From: Photobacterium angustum
Lineage (GTDB): Bacteria; Pseudomonadota; Gammaproteobacteria; Enterobacterales; Vibrionaceae
NCBI RefSeq assembly: GCF_003026365.1
Contig: NZ_PYOM01000013.1
Span: 99,865-163,864 of the forward strand
Length of the DNA: 64,000 nt
Direction: 5' to 3'
Shown piece by piece: positions 9,966-18,921 of this stretch (positions are counted from its first letter, which is position 1; the number at the start of each line of letters is the position of its first letter). The notes beneath the pieces were generated by a model. That model did no database searches. It saw only the letters and a program-made list of their open reading frames with translations, and was not told the origin of the DNA. The translations under genes were made by a program, and so were the position numbers.

Positions 9966-10556
9966 ATGTCTACGAAATTAGCGAACCCAGCGCCATTAGG
10001 CTTAATGGGTTTTGGTATGACTACCGTTCTTTTAAACATTCATAACGCTGGATTTTTTCCATTGGATTCAATGATCTTAGCGATGGGTATTTTTTATGGT
10101 GGTCTAGGTCAAGTTCTTGTAGGCATGATGTGCTTTAAGCGTGGTGATACGTTTGGAACAACGGCGTTTACTTCTTATGGCTTATTTTGGTTAACACTAG
10201 TAGGCCTTATTGCATTACCTAAAATGGGTTTTGCTGCAAGCCCAGCACCGTTCATGGCTTGGTACCTAACACTTTGGGGCCTATTTACAGCATTTATGTT
10301 TATCGGTTCTCTACGTTACCCTCGTGCTAAGCAAGTAGTATTTGGTTCTCTAACTATTTTATTCTTCTTGTTAGCGGCTCGTGACTTTACGGGTAATACA
10401 ACAATTGGTTTCATCGCGGGTATTGAAGGTATCTTCTGTGGTCTAAGTGCAATTTACTTTGCAATGGCTCAAGTATTAAATGCTGAATACGGTCGAACAA
10501 TCCTACCTGTTGGTGAGTTGAAGACTGAGCAAGTAAGCCTAAAAGCTGCAGCTTAA
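9966..10556 (+). CDS. satP: SatP acetate/succinate transporter (GPR1/FUN34/YaaH)
   Basis: Inner-membrane acetate/succinate:proton symporter, 196 aa (E. coli SatP 188). The signature [14 protein letters not shown] starts at residue 7, six hydrophobic segments follow, and [19 protein letters not shown] occupies the expected place. Ribosome site GCAGGGGAA precedes the ATG. Monocistronic with its own terminator. Likely role: acetate uptake when sugars are exhausted. Confidence 0.92.
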   Translation: MSTKLANPAPLGLMGFGMTTVLLNIHNAGFFPLDSMILAMGIFYGGLGQVLVGMMCFKRGDTFGTTAFTSYGLFWLTLVGLIALPKMGFAASPAPFMAWYLTLWGLFTAFMFIGSLRYPRAKQVVFGSLTILFFLLAARDFTGNTTIGFIAGIEGIFCGLSAIYFAMAQVLNAEYGRTILPVGELKTEQVSLKAAA

Positions 10557-10576
10557 TTTTCACTAGGTATTGATAC

Positions 10577-10607
10577 AAAAAACCTCGTTAATTAACGAGG
10601 TTTTTTT
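10577..10607. terminator. Bidirectional terminator, satP / araC-type gene
   Basis: 11-bp perfect palindrome AACCTCGTTAA / TTAACGAGGTT with A-run before and T-run after. It serves satP and could also serve the regulator read from the other strand. Confidence 0.9.
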
Positions 10608-10657
10608 GTATCTGAAATCTATAAAAATAACCTTATCACATGGGATAAAAGCAATAT

Positions 10658-11539
10658 TTAGAAGCAAGATTCAGTAATTTGAATGTTAGGTTTATAGGTA
10701 AAGTGACCTTCAGGGTTAACATCATTTTCTTGACGTGATGTTGTTCTAAACTGAGAAGGCGTAATACCATATTTACGTTTAAATGCATCGCAGAAATATG
10801 CTGCACTACCAAAACCAGAACGATTACCTATTTGTGAAATAGAATAATTTGAAAAAGTAAGGTAGTTCAACGCTAAGCCCATTCTAACATCAAGTAATAA
10901 CTGGCTAAATGAAACACCTTCTTTTGCTAAATGTCGACGTAATGTAGATTGCGTTGTAAAAAGCGCTTTCGCCATATCATCGACGCTCCATTTGCGTTGA
11001 GGATCTTGGGTGATTAAACGCGCAATAGTTCGCTCTTTAGGTTCATCATAGTTGAAGCGGTAAACGTTGAAGACATCAATGCCTGCTTCATTTAATGCCA
11101 TTAAAATAAATACTAAACACTGGCTTAACAGCGTTTTTTCCATGGAAGAGCCACATATCGAAGGCAGTAATTTATTAAACAGAACGAAGTTTTGATCCAC
11201 AATTGCAGGTGTTGGAATCGTGTAGACAGGAGAACAACTTGCCGTCGGGAAAGTAGGTTGTTTTAACGCACTGATATATTTGAACGCTTCAGTGATAGAT
11301 TCTTCATCAATCATCAACAATTGTAATTCAATATTTTCTTGGCTATTAAGCTGATTAATAGAGCAAGAGATATGACTGAATTTAGGAACGACAAAAGTAC
11401 TATTATTTTTTAATTCAATAGCATGACCGTTGATGTGAACATCACCTTGAACATTTGATAATTTTACAATCAAGTGGTGGTCGACATAAAACTCTTTTAG
11501 AACTACGTGGCTCTGAGAGAGGATACGCTTATATTTCAT
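10658..11539 (-). CDS. AraC-family transcriptional regulator
   Basis: 293 aa. The N-terminal ~165 residues form a beta-rich sensing/dimer region (LKNNSTFVVPKFSHISCSI). The C-terminal HTH pair is at about 170-270: helix region WSVDDMAKALFTTQSTLRRHL and the AraC signature ISQIGNRSGFGSAAYFCDAF with KYGITPSQFR. The layout resembles the GadX/ToxT group, but I cannot assign a regulon or ligand. Neighbours are satP (convergent) and serine genes, neither clearly linked. Single gene. Confidence 0.85.
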   Translation of the reverse strand: MKYKRILSQSHVVLKEFYVDHHLIVKLSNVQGDVHINGHAIELKNNSTFVVPKFSHISCSINQLNSQENIELQLLMIDEESITEAFKYISALKQPTFPTASCSPVYTIPTPAIVDQNFVLFNKLLPSICGSSMEKTLLSQCLVFILMALNEAGIDVFNVYRFNYDEPKERTIARLITQDPQRKWSVDDMAKALFTTQSTLRRHLAKEGVSFSQLLLDVRMGLALNYLTFSNYSISQIGNRSGFGSAAYFCDAFKRKYGITPSQFRTTSRQENDVNPEGHFTYKPNIQITESCF

Positions 11540-11844
11540 ACCAGTACTGCTTCTCTAAAAGTGGAAATAAATCCTTCATTACACACCATAATTAGGCGAC
11601 CGTTCTATATGTACCGGTATTCTATGTTGGAATATGCTGATACCAAGGTACATGCGCATGAGTATAGGACTAAAAGAAACGGTTGAATAGATGAAATCAA
11701 CTCAACTTTTGTTATTGATCATATTGAGTATGTTTATCTATATAAAATGGATACATATTGATATGTGATTGTGAGTAATTTAGGTCTTATGCTCTATATA
11801 CGGGATATTATGCTATTTATTATGCAGTCGTTATAAATGAAAGG
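11540..11844. other. Intergenic, araC-type promoter region
   Basis: About 300 bp upstream of the AraC-type gene and downstream of sdaA. AT-rich, no supported gene. A 25-codon hydrophobic frame at 11691-11768 (+) lacks a good ribosome site and is not called. Confidence 0.4.
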
Positions 11845-11875
11845 TATAAAAAAAGCTGCTTTAAAAGCAGCTTTT
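11845..11875 (-). terminator. Terminator after sdaA
   Basis: Stem AAAAGCTGCTT / AAGCAGCTTTT with a T-run on the minus strand, 22 bp past the sdaA stop. Confidence 0.88.
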
Positions 11876-11897
11876 CTAATCAGTTTACGCTTAAAGA

Positions 11898-13259
11898 TTA
11901 GCAAATAACCTTAATCGCTAGACCACCTTGAGATGTCTCACGGTATTTAGCGTTCATGTCTTTACCTGTTTCAAGCATTGTCTCTATGACTTTATCAAGT
12001 GAAACACGTGGATCAGATGAGCGGCGAAGTGCCATACGTGTAGCATTAATTGCTTTAACTGCCGCAATGCCGTTACGCTCTATACATGGAACCTGAACTT
12101 GACCAGCAACTGGATCACACGTTAAGCCAAGGTTGTGTTCCATTGCAATTTCTGCAGCCATACAAACTTGTTCAGGGCTACCACCCATAAGTTCTGCAAG
12201 ACCAGCAGCTGCCATAGAACATGCCACGCCAACTTCGCCCTGACAGCCTACTTCAGCGCCAGAGATAGAAGCATTACGCTTGTAAAGACCACCAACAGCA
12301 CCAGAGGCTGCAAAATAGCGAGTGTATTCTTTAGGGCCAACGGATTGAACAAACTTATCGTAGTAAGCAAGTACAGCTGGAATAATGCCACATGCGCCGT
12401 TTGTCGGTGCTGTTACAACACGACCACCTGCTGCATTTTCTTCGTTCACAGCAAAAGCAAACATGTTAACCCAGTCAACAACCGTCATTGGATCGTTGCT
12501 TAGCTTTTCAGATGTCATTAGCTGTTGACGAAGTGCTGCTGCACGACGAGGAACACGTAGAGGACCCGGTAGGATACCTTCTTCGTTCATACCACGTTCC
12601 ATACAATCACGCATTGTTTTCCAGATGTTAGCAAAGTAATTACTAATTTCATCTTCAGCGTTCATTGCACGTTCGTTAGCCATAACTAAAGAGCTGATTG
12701 ATAAACCATGCTCTTTACATTGATCAACCAGCTCAGAGGCATATTTGAATGGGTAAGGCGCAACAACACTTGATTCTTGCGTTTTACCAAAGTTTTCCTC
12801 ATCAACAATAAAACCACCACCGATAGAGTAGTAAGTTTTAGAGAAGACGTTCTCATCACCAATCCAAGCATGAATAGACATGCCGTTTTCGTGCAGTGAA
12901 AGGTTCGTCGTATGGAAATTCATACCACCATCACGTGGGAAGTCTACCGTGTGGCAATGCATACCAACAGGAAGACGTTCGGTTTCTTCAACACGGGCAA
13001 TAAAGCCTGGAATACTATCGATATCAACATGTTCAGGGCTGTTACCAGCAAGACCCATAATGATAGCAATATCAGTATGGTGTCCTTTACCTGTAAGAGA
13101 AAGAGAGCCGTATACGTCAACAGTAATTTTAGTTATGTCACGTAATTTACCCATGGCACGTAAATCATCGATGAACTCTTTACCTGCTTTCATTGGGCCA
13201 ACAGTATGTGAGCTGGAAGGGCCCACACCGATTTTGTAAATATCAAAAACACTGATCAT
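11898..13259 (-). CDS. sdaA: L-serine dehydratase (Fe-S type)
   Basis: Deaminates L-serine to pyruvate and ammonia with a 4Fe-4S cluster. 453 aa single-chain form (E. coli SdaA/SdaB 454/455). N-terminal domain with [13 protein letters not shown]-terminal domain with [29 protein letters not shown] and [18 protein letters not shown], which carry the cluster-binding cysteines. It follows sdaC on the same strand across a 238-bp structured spacer, so uptake and breakdown of serine are linked. SdaB is an equally good name, since the two isozymes cannot be told apart here. Confidence 0.93.
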   Translation of the reverse strand: MISVFDIYKIGVGPSSSHTVGPMKAGKEFIDDLRAMGKLRDITKITVDVYGSLSLTGKGHHTDIAIIMGLAGNSPEHVDIDSIPGFIARVEETERLPVGMHCHTVDFPRDGGMNFHTTNLSLHENGMSIHAWIGDENVFSKTYYSIGGGFIVDEENFGKTQESSVVAPYPFKYASELVDQCKEHGLSISSLVMANERAMNAEDEISNYFANIWKTMRDCMERGMNEEGILPGPLRVPRRAAALRQQLMTSEKLSNDPMTVVDWVNMFAFAVNEENAAGGRVVTAPTNGACGIIPAVLAYYDKFVQSVGPKEYTRYFAASGAVGGLYKRNASISGAEVGCQGEVGVACSMAAAGLAELMGGSPEQVCMAAEIAMEHNLGLTCDPVAGQVQVPCIERNGIAAVKAINATRMALRRSSDPRVSLDKVIETMLETGKDMNAKYRETSQGGLAIKVIC

Positions 13260-13270
13260 GTTTATTACCT

Positions 13271-13343
13271 CAGTCGGGGGAAGCGATTCTTGCCTCCGGC
13301 CAAGACTGTATGCGTTTTATGACTCGCCCCTTCCTTGGCGAGC
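13271..13343 (-). promoter_or_regulatory. Structured 5' leader of sdaA
   Basis: Between the sdaC-proximal terminator and the sdaA start (13259) the transcript can form two hairpins: CTCGCC/GGCGAG (13323-13342) with a purine-rich loop, and CAGTC/GACTG (13271-13308) enclosing TCTTG/CAAGA. The second ends directly at the likely sdaA ribosome site (CTGAGG). This is the geometry of a translational switch. It resembles no riboswitch consensus well enough to name; the CCGGAGGCAA piece only faintly recalls the glycine aptamer. Confidence 0.4.
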
Positions 13344-13349
13344 GTACTT

Positions 13350-13386
13350 AAAAAAGCAAGAGCAGGGCGTTTAGCATCCTGCTCTT
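13350..13386 (-). terminator. Terminator/attenuator between sdaC and sdaA
   Basis: 9-bp perfect stem AAGAGCAGG / CCTGCTCTT (13358-13366 with 13378-13386). On the minus strand it is followed by GC and six T. It lies ahead of the sdaA leader, so it ends sdaC transcripts or attenuates read-through. Confidence 0.75.
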
Positions 13387-13497
13387 AATTATCGTATAGA
13401 TTGCGTTTATTGTACCAGAACGCTATACCTTTTCTTACACTTTATGCTTCAAAAAAGAAGTATTTTTGTGTTTGTATCGCGTCTGGTTACGGTGCTA

Positions 13498-14751
13498 TTA
13501 AAAAGCGCCGTAAATTACTGAAGTAATCGCTGCCACACCACACACAGCAGTGAAAACACGTGCTACAACAGAGGTTTTGTATTTCGCCATTGCTGGCACT
13601 TTCTGCATCGCAACAACTGGCATTAGGAACAGAATTGCCGCAATCATTGGTGCGCCCATTGTTTCAATCATACCTAGGATGCTTGGGTTGATGATTGCTA
13701 CAATCCATGTAGTTACAACGATGAATGCTAGAGATAGTTTTTCAATTTTACCAACAGGCATTTTGCTACGAGATTTCGCTAGACCAACAAGACCTTCATG
13801 TGCACCTAGGAAGTGGCCGAAGTAGCTTGAAGTGATAGCAGCAAATGCAACCAGTGGGCCTAAGTAAGAAATTGCTGGTGATTCTTTAATGTTTGCTAAG
13901 TATGAAAGAACAGAGATGTTTTGCTCTTTAGCCATGTTTAGTTGCTCTGGTGACATAGACAGTACAACAGAGAATACGAAGAACATTACAAAGCCCATTA
14001 GCATCATTGCTGCGCCGCCAGTGATCATGTCAGTTTTCTTTGCTGCATTTTCACCGTATACATGACGTTGCTCTTTTGCAAACTGGCTGATAATTGGGCT
14101 GTGGTTGAAAGAGAACACGATGATTGGAATTGCTAGCCAAATAACAGTAGGCATTGATGACCAATCAGGTGCAACAGACACCATTGACATGTTCCAGTCA
14201 GGAATTAGGTAAATAGAAAGTGCAAGCAAAATGATAACTAGAGGGTAAACCATTGCTGATGTTGCCTTAAGCATTAGCTCTTTACCAAATACAACACCTG
14301 CTGTCATTAATGAAATAAGGACACCCGATAGTAGCCAGCGAGGAACAGAATCCATACCTAACTGGTTAACCATGAATGAATCAACAGTGTTTGTAATACC
14401 TACGCCATAGATAAGAACGATAGGGTAGATAGCAAAGAAGTAAGCGAATGTAATAAGGTTTGCACCTGTTTTACCGTAGTGCTCTTCAACGGTATCAGTA
14501 ATGTCAGCATTTGGGTTTTTAGCTGAAAGAACAAAACGTGCTAAGCCTTTGTGTGCAAGCCAAGTCATTGGTGCTGCAATCAGTGCTAAAATAACTAACG
14601 GCCAAAAACCGCCCGCACCTGCTTTAATTGGAAGGAATAGAACACCTGCACCTACAGCTGTGCCGAATAGTGATAATGCCCATGTGAAATCTTTGTATGT
14701 CCAACGAGTTTTTTCTACACCAGTTTTAACTGCGGTCGATGTATTTTGCAT
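13498..14751 (-). CDS. sdaC: Serine transporter SdaC (HAAAP family)
   Basis: Inner-membrane serine:proton symporter with about 11 TM segments. Key marks are GTAVGAGVLFLPIKAGAGG in TM1, YFFAIYPIVLIYGVGITNTV and FSFNHSPIISQFA. I place the start at the ATG at 14751 (MQNTSTAVKTG, 417 aa): it aligns with the E. coli start region and has GGA about 10 bases upstream. The frame is open to 14808 (436 aa), but that extension reads through a GTTCC triplet repeat and looks unlike a transporter N-terminus. Upstream of sdaA on the same strand. Confidence 0.9.
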   Translation of the reverse strand: MQNTSTAVKTGVEKTRWTYKDFTWALSLFGTAVGAGVLFLPIKAGAGGFWPLVILALIAAPMTWLAHKGLARFVLSAKNPNADITDTVEEHYGKTGANLITFAYFFAIYPIVLIYGVGITNTVDSFMVNQLGMDSVPRWLLSGVLISLMTAGVVFGKELMLKATSAMVYPLVIILLALSIYLIPDWNMSMVSVAPDWSSMPTVIWLAIPIIVFSFNHSPIISQFAKEQRHVYGENAAKKTDMITGGAAMMLMGFVMFFVFSVVLSMSPEQLNMAKEQNISVLSYLANIKESPAISYLGPLVAFAAITSSYFGHFLGAHEGLVGLAKSRSKMPVGKIEKLSLAFIVVTTWIVAIINPSILGMIETMGAPMIAAILFLMPVVAMQKVPAMAKYKTSVVARVFTAVCGVAAITSVIYGAF

Positions 14752-14763
14752 TTTTTGTAATCC

Positions 14764-14786
14764 AAAAAAAGGGAACGGAACGGAAC
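14764..14786 (-). repeat. GTTCC tandem repeat in sdaC leader
   Basis: Three perfect tandem GTTCC units on the minus strand followed by C and seven T, just before the chosen sdaC start. If the upstream ATG at 14808 were used, this would be coding. Confidence 0.4.
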
Positions 14787-14854
14787 GTTGTTTTAGGAAC
14801 ACGTGCATTCTCGCTATTTACGGCTGGAATACAATGATAAAGATCCCGTTATGT

Positions 14855-14891
14855 AAGTCGTCTTTATTTGTTGTACAAATAAAGACGACTT
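14855..14891. repeat. 17-bp perfect inverted repeat, nudL-sdaC spacer
   Basis: AAGTCGTCTTTATTTGT and its exact complement are separated by only 3 bases. The hairpin lies between the nudL stop and sdaC. There is no T-run on either side, so it is not a standard terminator. It may be an operator or RNA structure. Confidence 0.6.
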
Positions 14892-14938
14892 GGCTCACAA
14901 TTTTAAATTTGGTAGAAGCTAAAAAACCAGCTAAGAGG

Positions 14939-15547
14939 CTATAAATCATCATGCCAAATTTGATCTGAAAGTAGCTTTATCATTTGAGCGGTAGCACCCC
15001 ATATAGAATAATCCTCAAAGGGGATGTTATATACACTGTGATTATTGCCATTAAGTAAGAATTTATATTGGCGAATATTGTTTGGGTTAAGTAAATGGTT
15101 CAGCGGTGCCTCAAAAATGCAATCGACTTCATTGGGATCTGCGATAGGGGTGTAATCTGAATCTATTGTGGCGATAAAAGGCGTGACCATATAACCACTT
15201 ATGGTCGGCAAGGTCGAAAGGCAGCCATGCACATCATTGCGATAACAAGTAATATTCGTTTCTTCAAATGTTTCACGAATAGCGGTTGCGATTAAATCTT
15301 CGTCTGTTGGTTCAAATCGCCCGCCAGGAAAAGCAATTTGCCCTGGGTGGTGTTTAAGGTGTTTTGCTCTACGTGTTAATACGACATTAAATCCATTTTC
15401 GCGATGAACGAGAGGGATCAAAACAGCAGCTTGCTTAAATCGGTATGAGTCTTCCCAGTGGTGCCGAATTCGATCTTGATGGTTTTGATCATATTGCTGA
15501 CTAGGTGCAAGAAGAAATCGACTTAAAATTTGCTGCTGTCCAACCAT
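14939..15547 (-). CDS. nudL: NUDIX hydrolase, CoA pyrophosphatase NudL type
   Basis: 202 aa. The CoA-type (UPF0035) motif VVLTRRAKHLKHHPGQIAFPGG precedes the Nudix helix RETFEETNI (residues ~70-115). Family members hydrolyse CoA and related dinucleotides to clear damaged cofactor. Directly downstream of pabB on the same strand (79-bp gap), as nudL/yeaB lies after pabB in E. coli. Activity on CoA is inferred from the motif. Confidence 0.85.
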   Translation of the reverse strand: MVGQQQILSRFLLAPSQQYDQNHQDRIRHHWEDSYRFKQAAVLIPLVHRENGFNVVLTRRAKHLKHHPGQIAFPGGRFEPTDEDLIATAIRETFEETNITCYRNDVHGCLSTLPTISGYMVTPFIATIDSDYTPIADPNEVDCIFEAPLNHLLNPNNIRQYKFLLNGNNHSVYNIPFEDYSIWGATAQMIKLLSDQIWHDDL

Positions 15548-15577
15548 AAAACCTCATTAGTAAAATGAAAGTGCTTT

Positions 15578-15613
15578 CATCTTAAATACTTTTTATACTA
15601 AATATTTAAGATG
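15578..15613. repeat. Inverted repeat between pabB and nudL
   Basis: 11-bp perfect stem CATCTTAAATA / TATTTAAGATG with 14-nt loop, overlapped by a 7-bp hairpin ATGAAAG/CTTTCAT at 15565-15580. AT-rich; could be a weak pabB transcript end. Confidence 0.4.
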
Positions 15614-15626
15614 CATTTATAAGTAT

Positions 15627-17027
15627 CTATTGTAAGGTTGGCAGAATCTTACTCAACTTGTCGAGTGTTTCTTGATATTCGCTATCTGGATCACTATCAG
15701 CAACGATCCCGCCTCCAGCCCACGCATGAATTTTCTGTTCATTAGCCACCAATGTACGAATCGTAATACTGGTATCCATTGTGCCACAACGGCTGATATA
15801 ACCTATGCTGCCACAATAAATACTACGGCGGTGCGGTTCTAACTCTTCAATAATTTCCATGGCTCGTACTTTAGGGGCACCTGTTATCGAACCTCCGGGA
15901 AAGCATGCTTTTAATAGGTCTGTCGCACTATGATCCTCAGGTAATCCCCCTGAAACGGTACTCACTAAGTGATGTACAGCGGGAAAACTTTCTATCTTAA
16001 AAAGGTGTGGTACTCGTACGGTACCGGGGGTGGCAACGCGACCAATATCGTTACGCAGTAAATCTACAATCATTAAGTTTTCTGCACGATCTTTTTCAGC
16101 ACTTTGAAGAGCTACGGCATTGGCATTATCTTGAGCGGTATTTTTGCTGCGTGGCCGAGTCCCTTTAATCGGTTTAGTTTCAATTAGTCCATCACGAAGT
16201 TGTAAAAAACGCTCTGGAGATACCGATAAAATCGCACCTTGTTTTAAGCGAATAAAACCAGAGAATGGCGCTCCATTTTCTGCTTCAAGAGTTAGATATG
16301 CTTGCCATTCATCGCCTGTATAATTAGCAGAAAAACGCTGTGCCAAGTTGATTTGATAACAATCGCCAGACAACAAATAATCTTGGATTTTGTTAAATTT
16401 GTTACAGTAATCCTCTTTGGTCATATTGGATGACCAAGAAGATGTTAAAGAAAAGCTATCAGTAGGGTTTGTAACTGTTGCTGATTGTTGTTGTGAGAAT
16501 GCCGTAAGGTGTTGTTCAAGCCATGTTTGACGCTCAGTCCCTTGTGGTTCTACAAGCGTTACCGTTTGTTCTTGATGATCAACAATTAATGCCCAGTCAT
16601 AGATCCCTAATGCTAAGTCAGGTAGCGGAATGTCATGTTCAGCAATTGTTGAGATATTTTCAACCTGACGACCTAAATCGTAACTAAAGTAGCCTAATGC
16701 CCCACCAATAAATGGCAGTGCCATCATTGGGCTAACTGCAGGTAATAATTGCGTTTGTAATGATTGTACTAATGCAAATGGATCATCGGTATACGTTTCT
16801 TCTGTACCATTTACATAACACACTTTGCTTATCCCATTTTCTGATTCAATAGTGGCTAAAGGATCAGCAACGATAATGTCAAAACGGTTATCTGGATGAT
16901 TTTCTGCCGCCGAGCGTAATAGCATTGCCCATGGCAAACCAGAGAGTGGTGCAAACCATGTTAATGCTGCATCTTTTGAGTAGGCGAGCGATGTAATGCT
17001 TAATTCTGGATGTGATTTACAAATCAT
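15627..17027 (-). CDS. pabB: Aminodeoxychorismate synthase component I
   Basis: With PabA converts chorismate and glutamine to 4-amino-4-deoxychorismate on the way to folate. Close to E. coli PabB through its length: LPWAMLLRSA, RFDIIVADP, YDLGRQVENI, SGDCYQINLAQRFSANYTGDEWQAYL (in parts), KPIKGTRPR, DRAENLMIVDLLRNDIGRV and FPGGSITGAPKVRAMEII. The start is uncertain: ATG at 17027 (466 aa, nearest to the 453 of E. coli) is preferred on family length but has a weak ribosome site; the frame is open to a GTG at 17123 (498 aa). Divergent from the fumarase gene. Confidence 0.92.
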   Translation of the reverse strand: MICKSHPELSITSLAYSKDAALTWFAPLSGLPWAMLLRSAAENHPDNRFDIIVADPLATIESENGISKVCYVNGTEETYTDDPFALVQSLQTQLLPAVSPMMALPFIGGALGYFSYDLGRQVENISTIAEHDIPLPDLALGIYDWALIVDHQEQTVTLVEPQGTERQTWLEQHLTAFSQQQSATVTNPTDSFSLTSSWSSNMTKEDYCNKFNKIQDYLLSGDCYQINLAQRFSANYTGDEWQAYLTLEAENGAPFSGFIRLKQGAILSVSPERFLQLRDGLIETKPIKGTRPRSKNTAQDNANAVALQSAEKDRAENLMIVDLLRNDIGRVATPGTVRVPHLFKIESFPAVHHLVSTVSGGLPEDHSATDLLKACFPGGSITGAPKVRAMEIIEELEPHRRSIYCGSIGYISRCGTMDTSITIRTLVANEQKIHAWAGGGIVADSDPDSEYQETLDKLSKILPTLQ

Positions 17028-17202
17028 TTTCTTTTTTGTGACAAAAGTTTGATTGGCGCGTAGCGCAATAATAAGTGCAAGAGTATCATATTCAGAGAAC
17101 GACGCCCAAAGATGTACATGCACTTAACTTGAACATCTTCCCTACAAAAATTGAAAGTAAATTTCGGGCGCTATGGAATGATATAACTCAACGAGGGCAA
17201 CT

Positions 17203-18717
17203 ATGACTGTCATCCGCAAAGAAGACGTAATTAGTAGTGTGGCAGATGCATTACAATATATTTCTTATTACCACCCACTGGATTTTGTGCAAGCTTTAGA
17301 AAAAGCCTATAACAAAGAGCAAAGCCAAGCCGCAAAAGATGCGATTGCACAGATTTTAATAAACTCTCGTATGTCTGCCGAAGGGCATCGTCCAATCTGT
17401 CAAGACACAGGGATCGTTACCTGTTTCGTGAAGATTGGTATGAACGTACAGTGGGATAGCGATCTTACTGTACAGCAGATGATTGATGAAGGTGTGCGTC
17501 AAGGTTATACCAACCAAGATAACCCATTGCGTGCATCGGTTGTTGCGGACCCTGCTGGTCGTCGTATTAATACGAAAGATAATGCGCCTGCTGTTGTTCA
17601 TATTGATATGGTGCCAGGTGATAAGGTTGAAATTCAGTTAGCAGCTAAAGGTGGCGGCTCTGAAAATAAAACTAAAATGGTGATGTTGAATCCATCTGAT
17701 GATATTGCTGAGTGGGTTGAAAAAACAGTACCACTGATGGGAGCTGGCTGGTGTCCTCCTGGTATGTTGGGTATTGGTATAGGCGGAACAGCAGAGAAAG
17801 CGGCTGTGCTTGCGAAAGAATCATTAATGGAATCAATTGATATTCATGAATTGAAAGAGCGTGGAGCACAAACAACAGAAGAAGCATTACGTTTAGATAT
17901 CTTCGATCGTGTCAACAAACTTGGTATTGGTGCGCAAGGCTTAGGTGGTTTAACAACAGTTCTTGATATAAAAATCAAATCTGCACCAACACATGCAGCA
18001 TCGAAGCCTGTTTGTATGATCCCTAACTGTGCCGCAACACGTCACGTGCACTTTACTTTAGATGGTACTGGTCCTGCAGAATTAACACCACCTAAGTTAG
18101 AAGATTGGCCTGAAGTGACATGGGAAGTGGGCGATAGCGTTCGTCGCGTAAATTTAGATACGGTTACGAAAGCAGATGTTCAAGAGTGGAAATCAGGTGA
18201 GACTGTTTTAATGTCTGGTAAGATTTTAACTGGTCGTGATGCTGCGCATAAACGTATTCAAGAAATGTTAGCCAAAGGTGAAGGTTTACCTGAAGGCGTT
18301 GATTTCAATAATCGTTTCATTTACTACGTTGGTCCTGTTGATGCAGTGGGTGATGAAGTCGTGGGTCCTGCTGGTCCTACAACATCAACGCGTATGGATA
18401 AATTTACCGACATGATGTTAGGTGAAACGGGTCTAACGGGAATGATTGGTAAGGCTGAGCGTGGTCCCGCGGCGATCGAGTCAATCAAGCAGCATAAAGC
18501 TGTTTACTTAATGGCTGTGGGTGGCGCTGCTTATTTAGTTGCCAAAGCTATTAAAAAATCACGTGTAGTGGCGTTTGAAGATCTTGGTATGGAAGCGATT
18601 TATGAATTTGAAGTCGAAGATATGCCAGTAACAGTAGCTGTTGATTCTAATGGTACTAATGCTCATCAAACAGGCCCTGATACATGGCGTGTAAATATCG
18701 CTGAAATGGAAAAGTAA
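17203..18717 (+). CDS. fumA: Fumarate hydratase, class I (4Fe-4S)
   Basis: TCA-cycle interconversion of fumarate and malate by the oxygen-sensitive iron-sulfur fumarase. 504 aa. N-terminal alpha part with HRPICQDTGIVTCFVKIG (cluster Cys), GGGSENKTKM and GAGWCPPGMLGIGIGGTAEKA, and a C-terminal beta part with GPAGPTTSTRMDKF. Ribosome site GAGGGC precedes the ATG. The name fumA is used for the class; FumA/FumB-type isozymes cannot be told apart. Monocistronic. Confidence 0.92.
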   Translation: MTVIRKEDVISSVADALQYISYYHPLDFVQALEKAYNKEQSQAAKDAIAQILINSRMSAEGHRPICQDTGIVTCFVKIGMNVQWDSDLTVQQMIDEGVRQGYTNQDNPLRASVVADPAGRRINTKDNAPAVVHIDMVPGDKVEIQLAAKGGGSENKTKMVMLNPSDDIAEWVEKTVPLMGAGWCPPGMLGIGIGGTAEKAAVLAKESLMESIDIHELKERGAQTTEEALRLDIFDRVNKLGIGAQGLGGLTTVLDIKIKSAPTHAASKPVCMIPNCAATRHVHFTLDGTGPAELTPPKLEDWPEVTWEVGDSVRRVNLDTVTKADVQEWKSGETVLMSGKILTGRDAAHKRIQEMLAKGEGLPEGVDFNNRFIYYVGPVDAVGDEVVGPAGPTTSTRMDKFTDMMLGETGLTGMIGKAERGPAAIESIKQHKAVYLMAVGGAAYLVAKAIKKSRVVAFEDLGMEAIYEFEVEDMPVTVAVDSNGTNAHQTGPDTWRVNIAEMEK

Positions 18718-18737
18718 GCTATATAAGCATATGTAAG

Positions 18738-18763
18738 AAAAGGAGCCTTGTGCTCCTTTTTTT
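18738..18763 (+). terminator. Terminator after fumarase gene
   Basis: Stem AAAGGAGC / GCTCCTTT, 5-nt loop, then a T-run. 20 bp past the stop. Confidence 0.9.
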
Positions 18764-18921
18764 ATTGTTTCTTTTAGCTTAAAAGGATTGTGATATTGAC
18801 TCTATTTTCATATATGAAACAAGATTGTTAACTTAAAAGCCTCTACTATTCATAGATATATATTTTTTCATACATTTTTTAACAATAGTAAGATTTAGTA
18901 TGAAACATCATGGAGAGTAGT

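Noticed and set aside
10577..10607. Palindrome as a regulator operator
   Set aside because: Flanking A- and T-runs and position between convergent genes make it a terminator.
11691..11768. 25-codon hydrophobic frame (MKSTQLLLLIILSMF...) upstream of the AraC-type gene
   Set aside because: No convincing ribosome site and the region is AT-rich; a short hydrophobic frame is expected by chance.
12135..12503. Long plus-strand frame inside sdaA
   Set aside because: Antisense shadow of a conserved enzyme; no start signal.
13271..13343. Glycine riboswitch upstream of sdaA
   Set aside because: Only the CCGGAGGCAA fragment is reminiscent; the conserved flanking helices and the tandem aptamer are not seen.
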